From Salicibibacter cibarius (lineage in GTDB: Bacteria; Bacillota; Bacilli; Bacillales; Marinococcaceae): a stretch of 64,000 bases of DNA. Shown here piece by piece: positions 1-10,714 of this stretch; positions within the stretch are counted from its first letter, which is position 1, and the number at the start of each line of letters is the position of its first letter. The position numbers and the translations under genes are program-made. Where the stretch lies: NCBI RefSeq assembly GCF_016495725.1, contig NZ_CP054705.1, forward strand, positions 2,914,001 through 2,978,000, in the 5' to 3' direction. The notes beneath the pieces were generated by a model. The model saw only the letters and a list, made by a program, of their open reading frames with translations, made no database searches and was not told the DNA's origin.

Positions 1-1
1 A

Positions 2-247
2 CTCTGGCACACCACGTACGGGAATCTTTGGTTTGCAGCGCTCCTCATCGGTATTATGACGTTATTTTGGGGGACCTTTGTCGGCTACCGGCAAGCCATT
101 AAAATCTTATCCACCGAGCATTTATGGACAACTGCCAAAAATGGGTATTCCAGACCCTTAAATCATTCATTATTCGCCTTAGCCCTACTGGAAAGCGTCG
201 AGGGACTCGGCTTTGTCATTCTACTCACATTAATGATCATGCTTTAA
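2..247 (+). CDS. C-terminal part of an unidentified membrane protein
   Basis: An open frame runs in from the left edge and ends at TAA 245-247, so only the last 81 residues are visible. They contain two strongly hydrophobic stretches, one around the internal Met at base 56 and one at the very C-terminus rich in Leu, Ile and Met. These are separated by a polar loop with several basic residues. This is what a multi-pass membrane protein would show. I do not recognise the family. The prenyltransferase gene follows after 18 bases with a GGAGGTG ribosome site, so the two are probably co-transcribed. The true start lies outside the window. Confidence 0.6.
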   Translation, partial: LWHTTYGNLWFAALLIGIMTLFWGTFVGYRQAIKILSTEHLWTTAKNGYSRPLNHSLFALALLESVEGLGFVILLTLMIML

Positions 248-265
248 AACGGAGGTGCGTTTAAA

Positions 266-1150
266 ATGGCACAATTATTCGGCTATCGAAACATGCCCAA
301 CAGCTATATTTATCATGCTTCATGGTTTCGGCTGATTCGGCCGCCAACCTTAACCGGATCGATCATGGCTGTGATTGCCGGTACGATGCTTGCTTCCCAA
401 TATGTAGAGGTAAATGTCTTTCTTTTTATTGTTTTAATTATCACGAGTGTGCTGATCCAGGCTGCCGTGAATATGCTGAATGATTATTTTGATTATATGA
501 AAGGGCAAGAAGAAGGGAAATGGCACATTTCGGTTCCGACCACTTGCCATCAAGGGCCAAAATATGCGCATGTGCCTTATGTCTCCCTCTCACTGATTGC
601 GTTGGTTTCCGTCCTCACACTCTGGCTCGCACAAGCGAGCAGTTTTTGGATTATTCCGCTCGGCATTATCGGCCTCGTTATCGGTTATTGTTATTCAGCT
701 GGCAGACGATCCCTGTCCAGTTTAGGCCTTGGGGAAATCGCCGCTGCTATTAGCCTTGGTCCCTTGCCGCTTATGATTGCTGTCCTTGTGCAAGGGGCTC
801 CTGTCACGGCAGAAACGATGCTTTTAGCGATCCCCTTCGCGTTGTTAATGGCTTCCTTGATCTTGACGAATAACATTCGTGATATCAAAAAAGACAGCAC
901 CACCCGCCGGACGGTGCCGATCCGTATTGGCAGGAAAATTGCCAAGCGTTTGCTTGTCGTGATCTTAACTGCTACCTACATGAGCAGTCTGCTCATCTTC
1001 CAATCGATTTTGGTAATCGCATCATTACCCGTTGCTATCGCACTTGTCCGCCATTTTTATGCCCATGATCGATTTAACCCGATGAATCTTGCCGCCTTCC
1101 ATCATGGCGCGCACAGTCTCATTTTGATTCTCATGATTATTTTTCAATAA
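266..1150 (+). CDS. menA: UbiA-family prenyltransferase, MenA type
   Basis: A 294-residue integral membrane enzyme with about eight hydrophobic segments. The first Asp-rich motif of UbiA prenyltransferases is visible as NDYFDYMKG near residue 73. The second conserved region, NNIRDIKKD, lies near residue 205. Length and motifs fit 1,4-dihydroxy-2-naphthoate polyprenyltransferase, which attaches the polyprenyl tail to DHNA in menaquinone synthesis at the cytoplasmic membrane. The acidic residue usually found after KG in motif 1 (KGxD) appears here as KGQE. The start follows GGAGGTG with good spacing. Other UbiA enzymes share these motifs, so the exact substrate is inferred. The call does not lean on the neighbours, which are not menaquinone genes. 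Confidence 0.8.
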   Translation: MAQLFGYRNMPNSYIYHASWFRLIRPPTLTGSIMAVIAGTMLASQYVEVNVFLFIVLIITSVLIQAAVNMLNDYFDYMKGQEEGKWHISVPTTCHQGPKYAHVPYVSLSLIALVSVLTLWLAQASSFWIIPLGIIGLVIGYCYSAGRRSLSSLGLGEIAAAISLGPLPLMIAVLVQGAPVTAETMLLAIPFALLMASLILTNNIRDIKKDSTTRRTVPIRIGRKIAKRLLVVILTATYMSSLLIFQSILVIASLPVAIALVRHFYAHDRFNPMNLAAFHHGAHSLILILMIIFQ

Positions 1151-1173
1151 CCCGCCGTTTTCAACCGATCCGG

Positions 1174-1815
1174 TCATTTTGAACGGTAAGCCTCTGTTGG
1201 GTTTTCTTTAAAGGATTGTCGTAACAGAGAATAGTTCACTGTTAGAACATCGCAAGGGGCGTGATGCACAGATGTACTGATCACGCTTCCAGTAAAACCC
1301 CGTTGCGCTGCTCCCCGTCCTGTCGCGGCGGTGATCAACAGATCGGTGTCATTTTGAATGGTGAGCGTTGTGGTATTTCAACCCGGGGGTTGCCGTAATA
1401 GAGAATGATCTCAACATCGTTAACCCCTTGTTCTTTCGCTTGCCTTTTGTACTGTTCCAGCATCAGTTAGTGCTCCATGTTTTGCTCCGTTTCTTCCTCA
1501 TTATTGTCTTGTTGTTGATACACAGATAACACAGTATGAGCATAGGGGCTCGCATGAATCTCGACGACATGAACGATTTTAAGTGACGATTCGTATGTTT
1601 TTGCTACCGCGATAGCTTTTGTCAATGCTTTTTCTGATCCATCAACAGCGACTAGGAGGTTATTGTACAAGGTGTCCGTTGCCTGACCTTTGACGGTAAG
1701 GACATCACAGGACGCTCGACGTACACTGGCTTCCGTTACGCTGCCAACCAGTATGCGATCAACTGCGTTTCGGCCCCCCCCCAATTAATTTCGGGTTTGC
1801 AGCAGCAATAAGGAG
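1174..1815 (-). pseudogene. Decayed tandem universal-stress-protein (Usp) gene
   Basis: The 105-residue open frame at 1467-1784 reads as the end of one Usp domain (GRNAVDRILVGSVTEASVRR, then CDVLTV) followed by the start of a second (NNLLVAVDGSEKALTKA). The second domain continues past an in-frame TAA at about 1467, with Usp-like LEQYKRQAKEQG and VEIILYYGNPRVEIP. It then changes frame near 1380 and ends with DTDLLITAATGRGA, HHAPCDVLTV and a stop at 1174. Upstream, a run of nine C on the plus strand (1774-1782) sits at another frame break. This is a two-domain Usp gene broken by a truncated 5' end, one stop and one or two frameshifts. Usp proteins bind ATP and respond to stress. It points away from the HMA genes, with an FNR-type box between them. 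Confidence 0.75.
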
Positions 1816-1822
1816 CCAAATC

Positions 1823-1836
1823 TTGATCTGAATCAA
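1823..1836. promoter_or_regulatory. FNR/Crp-type operator, perfect palindrome
   Basis: The 14 bases read TTGAT-CTGA-ATCAA. This matches the FNR-type consensus TTGAT-N4-ATCAA in every defined position. It lies in the divergent space between the broken Usp gene and the HMA gene that starts at 1901, and a Crp/Fnr-family regulator is encoded at 2679-3392. The inference is that this regulator, or another FNR-like protein of the cell, controls one or both sides. Binding is not shown. Confidence 0.6.
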
Positions 1837-1900
1837 AGAATGTTTGAATGATGTCCCGTACACTTAAAGTAGATCAAATCCATACGAGGAGAGATGAAAA

Positions 1901-2058
1901 ATGAAAACTGTTAAATTTGAATTGGAAACACTCACTTGTCCATCGTGCATTAAGAAAATCGAAAGGAATTAAAAAAAGATGAACGACGTGAAAGATCAAG
2001 TCCTCTTTAATACCAGCAAAGTGAAAGCACAAATTGATGAAAACGTGATGGCACGATA
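1901..2058 (+). pseudogene. Frameshifted heavy-metal-associated (HMA) domain gene
   Basis: Starting at ATG 1901 behind GAGGAGAG, the frame encodes a CopZ/HMA-like beginning with the metal-binding motif CPSC (TCPSCIKKIE). It stops at TAA after 23 residues. In another frame the rest of an HMA-like domain follows (KKMNDVKDQVLFNTSKVKAQ) to TAA at 2056-2058. The two pieces join within the A-rich stretch around 1967-1980. Together they would make a protein of about 52 residues, which is short for the family (about 68), so a small internal loss is also likely. It sits directly downstream of the FNR-type palindrome and upstream of an intact HMA gene. Confidence 0.7.
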
Positions 2059-2119
2059 AGCGTCTGTACCCGGTCATATGCCGAGCATCCTTTTAATAAA
2101 AACGAAAGGGCGAAAATAA

Positions 2120-2341
2120 ATGGCAAAAGTTTTATTTAGCATAAACCCCATTACTTGTATCGGTTGTGCCAAAAAACTCGAGGATCGATTCTACCAGCAA
2201 TCAGGTATATCAGCGGTTAACGTCTATGGACAATTAGGAAAAATATTAGTGAGGTATGACTCGTCAGAAACGGATGTTGAGCACTTAGAAAACTTACTTG
2301 CGGATCTCGATTATCCGATGATATCCAAAACAACAGCCTAG
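2120..2341 (+). CDS. Small HMA-domain protein, CopZ-like metallochaperone or detached ATPase domain
   Basis: The gene encodes 73 residues, close to the usual size of a single heavy-metal-associated domain. The metal-binding motif CIGC is at residues 13-16 (ITCIGCAKKLEDRF). A fold-typical ending follows, with ILVRYDSSETDVEHLENLLADLDYP. Such proteins bind Cu(I) or Zn(II) through the two Cys and deliver it to P-type ATPases. The ATPase remnant immediately downstream supports this context. Since that ATPase is destroyed, the protein may also be the detached N-terminal domain of a once longer transporter, or a survivor of a broken operon. The frame is intact and follows a weak AAAGGGCG ribosome site. 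Confidence 0.75.
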   Translation: MAKVLFSINPITCIGCAKKLEDRFYQQSGISAVNVYGQLGKILVRYDSSETDVEHLENLLADLDYPMISKTTA

Positions 2342-2358
2342 GAAAGGAAGCGTTGAAA

Positions 2359-2626
2359 ATGATAAAATCGGTTCATAAACAAACGAACCGTTTAACGTTC
2401 ATCCATCAAAAAATTAGTCGACATGGCACCGCAAGAAGCAGTTGTTAACAGAGATGGTCACTCCGGTATCGGTTGAAGACGTTGTGAAAGGGGATCGTAT
2501 TATTATCCGTCCAGGCGGAGAAAGTTGACGATGATACGACGTTCTCTAAAATTATCGAACTCGTGGAATACAAAGGGCGAAAAAGCTACCGAAACCAAAC
2601 CGGTATAAGTACATCACAATAACGGG
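2359..2626 (+). pseudogene. Remnant of a heavy-metal P-type ATPase
   Basis: No long frame is open, but pieces in successive frames match the actuator region of P1B-type ATPases. They are LVDMAPQEAVVNRDG, then VSVEDVVKGDRIIIRPGGE, then DDDTTFSKIIELVEYKGRKS. In an intact enzyme these would be contiguous, with about 50 residues carrying the TGES motif between the second and third pieces. Those residues are missing here. The membrane segments, the DKTGT phosphorylation site and the ATP-binding domain are gone. The last piece runs out near 2626. This is a deletion-scarred fragment of a Cd/Zn/Cu exporter gene following two HMA-domain genes. Confidence 0.7.
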
Positions 2627-2678
2627 GCCGCATCTGCTAACGCTCACCCTTCCTATTTGGAACAAAGGAGGAAAATAG

Positions 2679-3392
2679 ATGGAGAGCGAACGAGTGAACG
2701 ATCACGACGCCTGTTCACATATTAATAGGGTAAAATTATGCGTGTCTATTGTTCCGATTTTTAACCACTTGGAACCTATGCAAATGGAAGAAGTCATGCA
2801 AACGGTCCAATCCACCTGTTACAAAAAGGGTGAACTCATTTTCCAAGACGGTGAGGCTTCCGATGCCCTTTATATTGTCAACACTGGGAAAGTGAAAATA
2901 TACCGGTTATCAGAAGGCGGGAAAGAACACCTCGTCTCCTTGATGCATCCCGGTGATTTCACCGGCGAATACGCCTTGTTTAATGCATCCACACACACCA
3001 CTTATGCAGAAGCGATGGTCGATACAAAAGTCTGTAAGATCCACCGCAATGACTTACAAACTTTTTTAATCAAGTACCCGGCAATTTCACTGAAAATGTT
3101 AACTGAATTCTCCCAGCGCCTCGATCGTTCTGAAAAGCAAACAGCACACTTCGCGAATGAAAAAGTAGAAACAAGAATCGTGCTATTTCTAGCAGAATTA
3201 GCCAATAGGGACCCCGATAGTGACACGCTGGAATTATCTATGACTAGAGCTGATCTGGCCTCCTATTTAGGCACCACGCCCGAAACGATCAGCCGGAGAT
3301 TAACAATTCTGGAGGACCAGGGATTGATCCAACAAATATCTAATAAAAAAATTAGAATCGTTGATTTGGATGCTCTGCTGTTATTGGTGTGA
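2679..3392 (+). CDS. Crp/Fnr-family transcriptional regulator
   Basis: The protein has 237 residues and the normal two-domain layout. A cyclic-nucleotide-type sensor domain spans roughly residues 30-145 (GELIFQDGEASDALYIVNTG, PGDFTGEYALF). A helix-turn-helix spans roughly residues 165-230, with the recognition helix in TTPETISRRLTILEDQGLI. The N-terminus carries Cys12-x2-His-x6-Cys22 ahead of VPIF. This resembles Fnr-like proteins of Gram-positive bacteria that sense oxygen or redox state. It lacks the four-Cys cluster of E. coli FNR, so an iron-sulphur cluster is uncertain. ATG follows AAAGGAGG. A perfect TTGAT-N4-ATCAA box lies 850 bp upstream, before the HMA genes. The signal sensed is unknown. 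Confidence 0.85.
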   Translation: MESERVNDHDACSHINRVKLCVSIVPIFNHLEPMQMEEVMQTVQSTCYKKGELIFQDGEASDALYIVNTGKVKIYRLSEGGKEHLVSLMHPGDFTGEYALFNASTHTTYAEAMVDTKVCKIHRNDLQTFLIKYPAISLKMLTEFSQRLDRSEKQTAHFANEKVETRIVLFLAELANRDPDSDTLELSMTRADLASYLGTTPETISRRLTILEDQGLIQQISNKKIRIVDLDALLLLV

Positions 3393-3446
3393 CGAAATCT
3401 CGAGACGTTTGGTTAAGATGTTTAGATATTTGGATGAGATTTTCAC

Positions 3447-3650
3447 GTGCCTCCGCAAAAGCATAGAGGCCGATCTTATTTGAAGACAATCCCTATAGTG
3501 TGGGTTTTTAATGACACCGTTATGAGTGGGGTTAATCGAATAGAACATGACCTTATCCTAATGCGTCAACGTGAAGGAATAGGGCTTGCCAAAAAAGAGG
3601 GTAAATATCGGGATCGAATAAAAAATATCATTCAAGACATGAAGGGATGA
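3447..3650 (+). pseudogene. Scrap of a serine resolvase/invertase
   Basis: The end of this 67-residue frame reads NRIEHDLILMRQREGIGLAKKEGKY. This matches the E-helix region of Tn3-type serine recombinases (FERDLILERTREGIAxAKxxGKY-GR). The catalytic serine domain and the C-terminal helix-turn-helix are absent, and the first 30 residues are not recognisable. It is best read as the fossil of a resolvase from a transposon or plasmid that once carried this metal/stress block. It sits right behind the Crp/Fnr gene. Confidence 0.65.
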
Positions 3651-3781
3651 ACTATGCCGTGAATTTTTATAAGGAAGGGATATGATGATAAATATTTTTC
3701 CTTTTTTGCTCTCAATCCACAAATCGTTTCCGTACCCCTTATCAGATTAGAACGCACAAAGCAAAAGGAGATGGAAGTTTC

Positions 3782-3937
3782 ATGATTGTTGCATATGTTA
3801 TACTGGGCTTATTCTTTATTGTGATGGCTACGCTATTTATTATCGGCGGTGAGCGCACGTATCAAAGGAGAATTAACACACAGTTGCGAGACATGACACG
3901 AACCGGGAAAAAACCAAGACGGAAAAGTAGCAGATAG
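3782..3937 (+). CDS. 51-residue single-pass membrane protein
   Basis: The short frame has a strong ribosome site (AAAGGAGATGG about 7 bases before ATG). It encodes a hydrophobic helix (residues 2-22, ending IIGG) followed by a very basic tail ending KKPRRKSSR. The topology would be N-out, C-in by the positive-inside rule. I do not recognise a family. Small helical proteins with basic tails occur as subunits of oxidases and transporters. The remnants nearby do not decide between these. The strong ribosome site and composition make a real gene likely despite its size. Confidence 0.55.
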   Translation: MIVAYVILGLFFIVMATLFIIGGERTYQRRINTQLRDMTRTGKKPRRKSSR

Positions 3938-4168
3938 GTTATTCGCGCGAGATAGAGACACGTGGATTGGATGTTAGCTGTCATATCTAAGGTTTACGAT
4001 TTTCGCATTGGCACGAGCAGTGGCAGACGGATCAAAAAAACTGTACATGCCGGATCCATCCAATCCAGATGACTCAAATTAGAAAAAATAACCTTCGAAT
4101 AACCAAACCCGACTCATCCCATGCGTTCAAAACAAAGTAGCAAATAGTCATCCCCACCATGTCGGAAT
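3938..4168. other. Intergenic stretch without a recognised gene
   Basis: Nothing here gives a continuous frame with a start and ribosome site. A 25-codon stretch ending at TAG near 4081 (ALARAVADG, then KKLYMPDPSNPDDSN) has protein-like composition. It could be the tail of a lost gene, but I cannot assign it. Confidence 0.4.
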
Positions 4169-4240
4169 GGCTGATATATTGATGGTTTTGGCTGATATAT
4201 TGCAAAATTTGGCTGATATCAAAGCGTTTTCGGCTGATAA
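4169..4240. repeat. Four GGCTGATA boxes at exact 21-bp spacing
   Basis: GGCTGATAT starts at 4169, 4190 and 4211, and GGCTGATAA starts at 4232. The interval is exactly 21 bp each time (two helical turns), while the bases between copies vary. The array lies downstream of the end of the pyrimidine operon. The spacing is iteron-like, but no replication gene is nearby. Confidence 0.7.
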
Positions 4241-4300
4241 GTTAATTGGAACACGTATCCAGAGATTATCCATGGAAAGTAACAGAATAAGCCGGAAAAG

Positions 4301-4365
4301 CGCCAGATTATGTCCGTGACAGAATAAGTTCTTTCCTGTCATAATCCGGCGTGATCATCCAGCCT
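4301..4365 (-). terminator. Hairpin downstream of pyrE
   Basis: On the minus strand an 11-bp arm (GCCGGATTATG, with its partner CATAATCTGGC) encloses an inner ACAG/CTGT pairing and is followed by CTTTT. It is a long stem-loop and the likely end of the pyr transcript. The T-run is weak, so its efficiency is uncertain. Confidence 0.5.
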
Positions 4366-4368
4366 TTT

Positions 4369-5008
4369 TTATCGATCGGCTTTCATGGCGCTTTCCCATG
4401 TCTCCGGATCCCACTGCCAAGTCCTGAGCACGTCCCGGTCTTCTTCAACAATCACTCCGTTATGAATGGAAGCCGCAATGAGTGCGTCGAAATCCGTGAG
4501 CGTTTCCAGGCTCAGTTCGGCCTCCGCGAGGTTTCGTTCACCGATGGCGAGCCCATAGGAAAAGATCGCGACAATGCCCAAAACCTCTACACCTTCGGCT
4601 TCAAGCGCCTTGGCCGCATCAATCGCGCTTCCCCCCGTAGAGATCAAATCTTCGACGACGACCGCTTTTTGCCCGGCGCTCACAGATCCCTCAATTTGAT
4701 TTTGTTTTCCGTGCCCTTTCGCTTTCCCGCGCACGTACACCATCGGCATGTCCAAACGGTCGGCCACGAGCGCCGCGTGGGGAATTCCCGCTGTGGCAGT
4801 GCCGGCGACGATATCCGCTTCTGAAAAATGCGCCCGAATGTTATCGCTATAAGCCTCGGCGATTTTCGTCCGCAACGCGGGAAACGACAGTGTTAAGCGA
4901 TTATCGCAATAAATGGGCGCTTTCAGCCCCGAAGACCAGGTAAACGGGTCATTCGGTTGCAAGGAAACGGCGCCAATATCGAGCAGTTTACTTGCCAGTT
5001 CTGTCTTT

Positions 5009-5016
<8 letters not shown>
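4369..5016 (-). CDS. pyrE: Orotate phosphoribosyltransferase
   Basis: A 215-residue enzyme that joins orotate and PRPP to give OMP, the fifth step of UMP synthesis. The PRPP-binding loop is clear as AVVVEDLISTGGSA near residue 120. The N-terminal AVSLQPNDPFTWSSGLKAPIYCDNR, with its substrate-binding FTWSSG and YCDNR, is also typical. The size is that of Bacillus PyrE. Its start overlaps the end of pyrF by 8 bases, so translation is coupled. It is the last gene of the operon, and expression should depend on the PyrR attenuators upstream. Confidence 0.95.
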
Positions 5017-7420
<2,404 letters not shown>

Positions 7421-7424
<4 letters not shown>

Positions 7425-10400
7425 GCCTTCACCCCTTGAAGCGCAGGCACCGGCTCCGCGGCAAACGACATCATTTCCAAGACGTGCAAGAGGGCGAAAG
7501 CCGTATCCATGGACGTTAAGCAGACAATTTCGTGTTCCACTGCTTCCCTGCGAATACGGAACCCGTCACGGGCCGGTTGTTTGCCTTTCGTTAACGTATT
7601 GATGACAAGTTGGGCGCCACCGGATTGGATGCGCTCGACAATGTTCGGGGAGCCTTCGCCGATTTTATGGACGCTTTCCGCATCGATGCCTTTCTCGTTT
7701 AAAAAGGCGGCCGTTCCTGCCGTTGCCAGTACTTGAAACCCGAGACGTTCATAGCGGGCGGCGAGTTTTACCGCTTCTTCCTTGTCTTTATCGGCGATCG
7801 TAAACAGCACTTGTCCTTCGCGAGGGATGTTCATGCCGGAAGCGACCAATCCTTTATACAACGCTTTTTCCAGCGTTAGATCCCGACCGAGCACTTCACC
7901 GGTTGACTTCATTTCCGGTCCGAGATGGATGTCGACACGGCGGAGTTTCGTAAACGAAAACACGGGTGCTTTCACAGCTACGCGGTCCGGTTCAGGCTGG
8001 ATACGTTCATGATAGCCCAGATCCGGCAGTGTTTGCCCCAGTATCACGTGGGTGGCAATCTGCGCCATCGGCGCGCCGGTCATTTTGCTTAAAAATGGCA
8101 CCGTCCGACTTGCGCGCGGATTCACTTCAATGACAAACACTTCATGTTCATAGAGGACAAATTGGATGTTTAAAAGCCCGATGATGTTTAACCCTGTGGC
8201 AAGCTTCTCGGTTTGGTCGATAACTTTTGCCTTCACCTGTTCAGCAAGTGTTTGCGGAGGATACACGGCGATTGAGTCACCGGAATGGACACCCGCCCGT
8301 TCAATATGTTCCATCATGCCCGGGATAAAGACGTTTTTACCATCGGAGATGGCATCCACTTCTATTTCTTTTCCGAAAAAGTAGCGGTCAATCAACACCG
8401 GATGCTCCGAATGCACATGAACGGCTTCCGCCATGTAGCGTTTGAGTTCTTGTTCATTCTCGACGATTTCCATCGCCCGCCCGCCAAGCACATAAGAAGG
8501 ACGGACGAGAACCGGGTATCCGAGAGTGGCAGCAGCGTCAATTGCCCCTTCCACTGACGTGGCCGTTTTCCCCGGCGGCATCGGGACGTCCAATTGCTTT
8601 AGCGCCTTTTCGAACTTGTCTCGGTCTTCGGCACGGTCCATATCTTCGAGGGTGGTCCCGAGAATGGACACGCCCGCGTCTGCCAGTTGTTCGGCAAGAT
8701 TGATCGCCGTTTGTCCACCGAATTGCACCACGACGCCTTCCGGCTGTTCATGATCGACGACATTCATGACTTCTTCGAAGGTGAGCGGTTCAAAATATAA
8801 CTTATCGGAAACGCTGAAATCGGTTGAAACCGTCTCCGGGTTATTGTTCATAATAATGGCTTCATAACCGGCGTCCTGGATCGCCCACACTGTATGGACA
8901 GTAGCATAATCAAATTCCACGCCCTGCCCGATGCGAATTGGGCCTGAACCGAGAACGAGCACCGATGGTTTTCTGCTTTTTATCGATTTATTTTCCCCTT
9001 TGTAGGTACTGTAAAAATAAGGCATTTCCGCTGCGCGTCCATCCGAAAACGTGTCGACCTTTTTAAACGTTGAGACGATCTGGTTTTCTTTTCTGAAGCT
9101 GCGAAGACGCGCTTCGCTCGCATCCCAAAGTTTCGCGATTTGTTGATCGGAAAACCCGTTGCTTTTTGCTTCATCTAAAAGCGTTTCATTCCATGGGTCA
9201 TCCGCGAGCTTTTCGTGCAAGCGTACGAGCGTTTCCATGTGCAAAAGGAAGAAACGGTCGATGGCGGTTGCGGCGTGAATGGCATCGACACTATAGCCGC
9301 GGCGAAACCCTTCCGTGAGGGCGTAAAGCCGTTCATCATCGGCGATTTTCCATTTCCCTTCCAATTCCTCGTCGCTCATTTCCCGATAATCGTCGACGAG
9401 CAAGTGATTTTCTTTCGTATCAAGGGAACGTATGCCTTTTAAGAGCGATTCTCCGAATGTGCGACCGATGGCCATGATTTCGCCGGTCGCCTTCATTTGC
9501 GTTCCTAACTTGCGATTGGCGGAAGCGAACTTGTCAAACGGCCAGCGCGGAATTTTTGTAACGATGTAATCAAGGCTCGGTTCAACATTGGATTGCAATT
9601 CTTCCAAATGATAGCCAACCGCGATTTTTGCCGCCACTTTTGCGATCGGATAGCCGGTTGCTTTGGATGCAAGTGCCGACGATCGGCTCACGCGAGGGTT
9701 TACTTCGATGACATAATAATCATCGCTATCAGGGGCCTGGGCAAACTGCACGTTACAGCCACCTTCGATGCCGAGGGCGCGAACGATCGTAAGCGACGCT
9801 TCCCGAAGCCGTTGCTGGTCACGGTCCCGTAACGTTTGACTGGGCGCAACGACGATGGAATCGCCTGTGTGGATACCAACCGGATCGATATTTTCCATGT
9901 CGCAGACGATCATGGCATCGTCATTTGCATCGCGCACAACTTCATACTCCATTTCTTTCATGCCGGCGATGCTTTTTTCAACGAGACATTGGTGTACGGG
10001 GCTGTTTGCGAGCCCTGTTTCCAGGATTTCGCGAAATTGTTCCCACGTATCGACGAGGCCACCGCCGGTGCCGCCAAGGGTATAAGCCGGACGGACGATG
10101 ACGGGCAAACCGATTTTTTCCAAAAATGCCTCGCCTTCCTCCAGCGAATGGACGATATCACTCGCGGGAACGGGTTGCCCGAGTTTATACATTAATGAGC
10201 GGAAGGCGTCGCGATCTTCTGCTTCGCGTATGGCGTCCAAATCGGTGCCGAGCAATTCGACGCCGAATTGTTCCAACACGCCTTCGCCATGTAATTCCAT
10301 CGCCAAATTCAGACCTGTCTGCCCGCCCATGGTGGCAATCAGACCGTCCGGACGTTCTTGCCGGATGATACGGCTCACAAATTCAAACGTGAGCGGTTCA

Positions 10401-10597
10401 ATATAAACGCTGTCTGCCATATTCGTATCCGTCATGATCGTCGCCGGGTTTGAATTGATGAGCACCGTTTCATACCCTTCTTCTTTTAAGGCTTGGCAAG
10501 CCTGGGTGCCGGAGTAATCAAATTCGGCCGCCTGTCCGATGATAATCGGGCCGGACCCGAGGACGAGCACTTTTTTGATATCGTCGCGTTTTGGCAT
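7421..10597 (-). CDS. carB: Carbamoyl-phosphate synthase large subunit, pyrimidine type
   Basis: A 1058-residue subunit (pyrAB in Bacillus) with two homologous ATP-grasp halves. The first starts [21 protein letters not shown] and the second near residue 550 with [19 protein letters not shown]. Each ends in an EVNPR(V/A)SR motif. The last 130 residues form the MGS-type allosteric domain. It makes carbamoyl phosphate using ammonia delivered by the small subunit CarA. carA normally precedes this gene in the operon but is absent here, as is pyrC, so the partner must be encoded elsewhere. ATG follows AAAGGAGATG. Confidence 0.95.
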
Positions 10598-10714
10598 AGT
10601 CCTTCATCTCCTTTATGATTCTGGTATTTATCCTGATGGGAAGCTGTCGTTATATCCGGTGTCCAGGTATCTGTGGCCTCTTCAGGTTTCTGTTGTCTGA
10701 ATTCTGGCCTCTGT
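10598..10714. other. Short gap where pyrC and carA would be expected
   Basis: Only 117 bp separate carB from pyrB. The stretch is full of TCTGG/TTCTG/CCTCT words resembling short motifs in other intergenic spaces of this window (for example near 30738 and 26090). It contains no fragment I can match to PyrC or CarA. It keeps the carB ribosome site. Confidence 0.6.

Noticed and set aside
4148-4342. 64-codon minus-strand frame over the 21-bp boxes
   Set aside because: The recurring ISAK residues arise from the 21-bp (seven-codon) DNA repeat; no ribosome site or family match.
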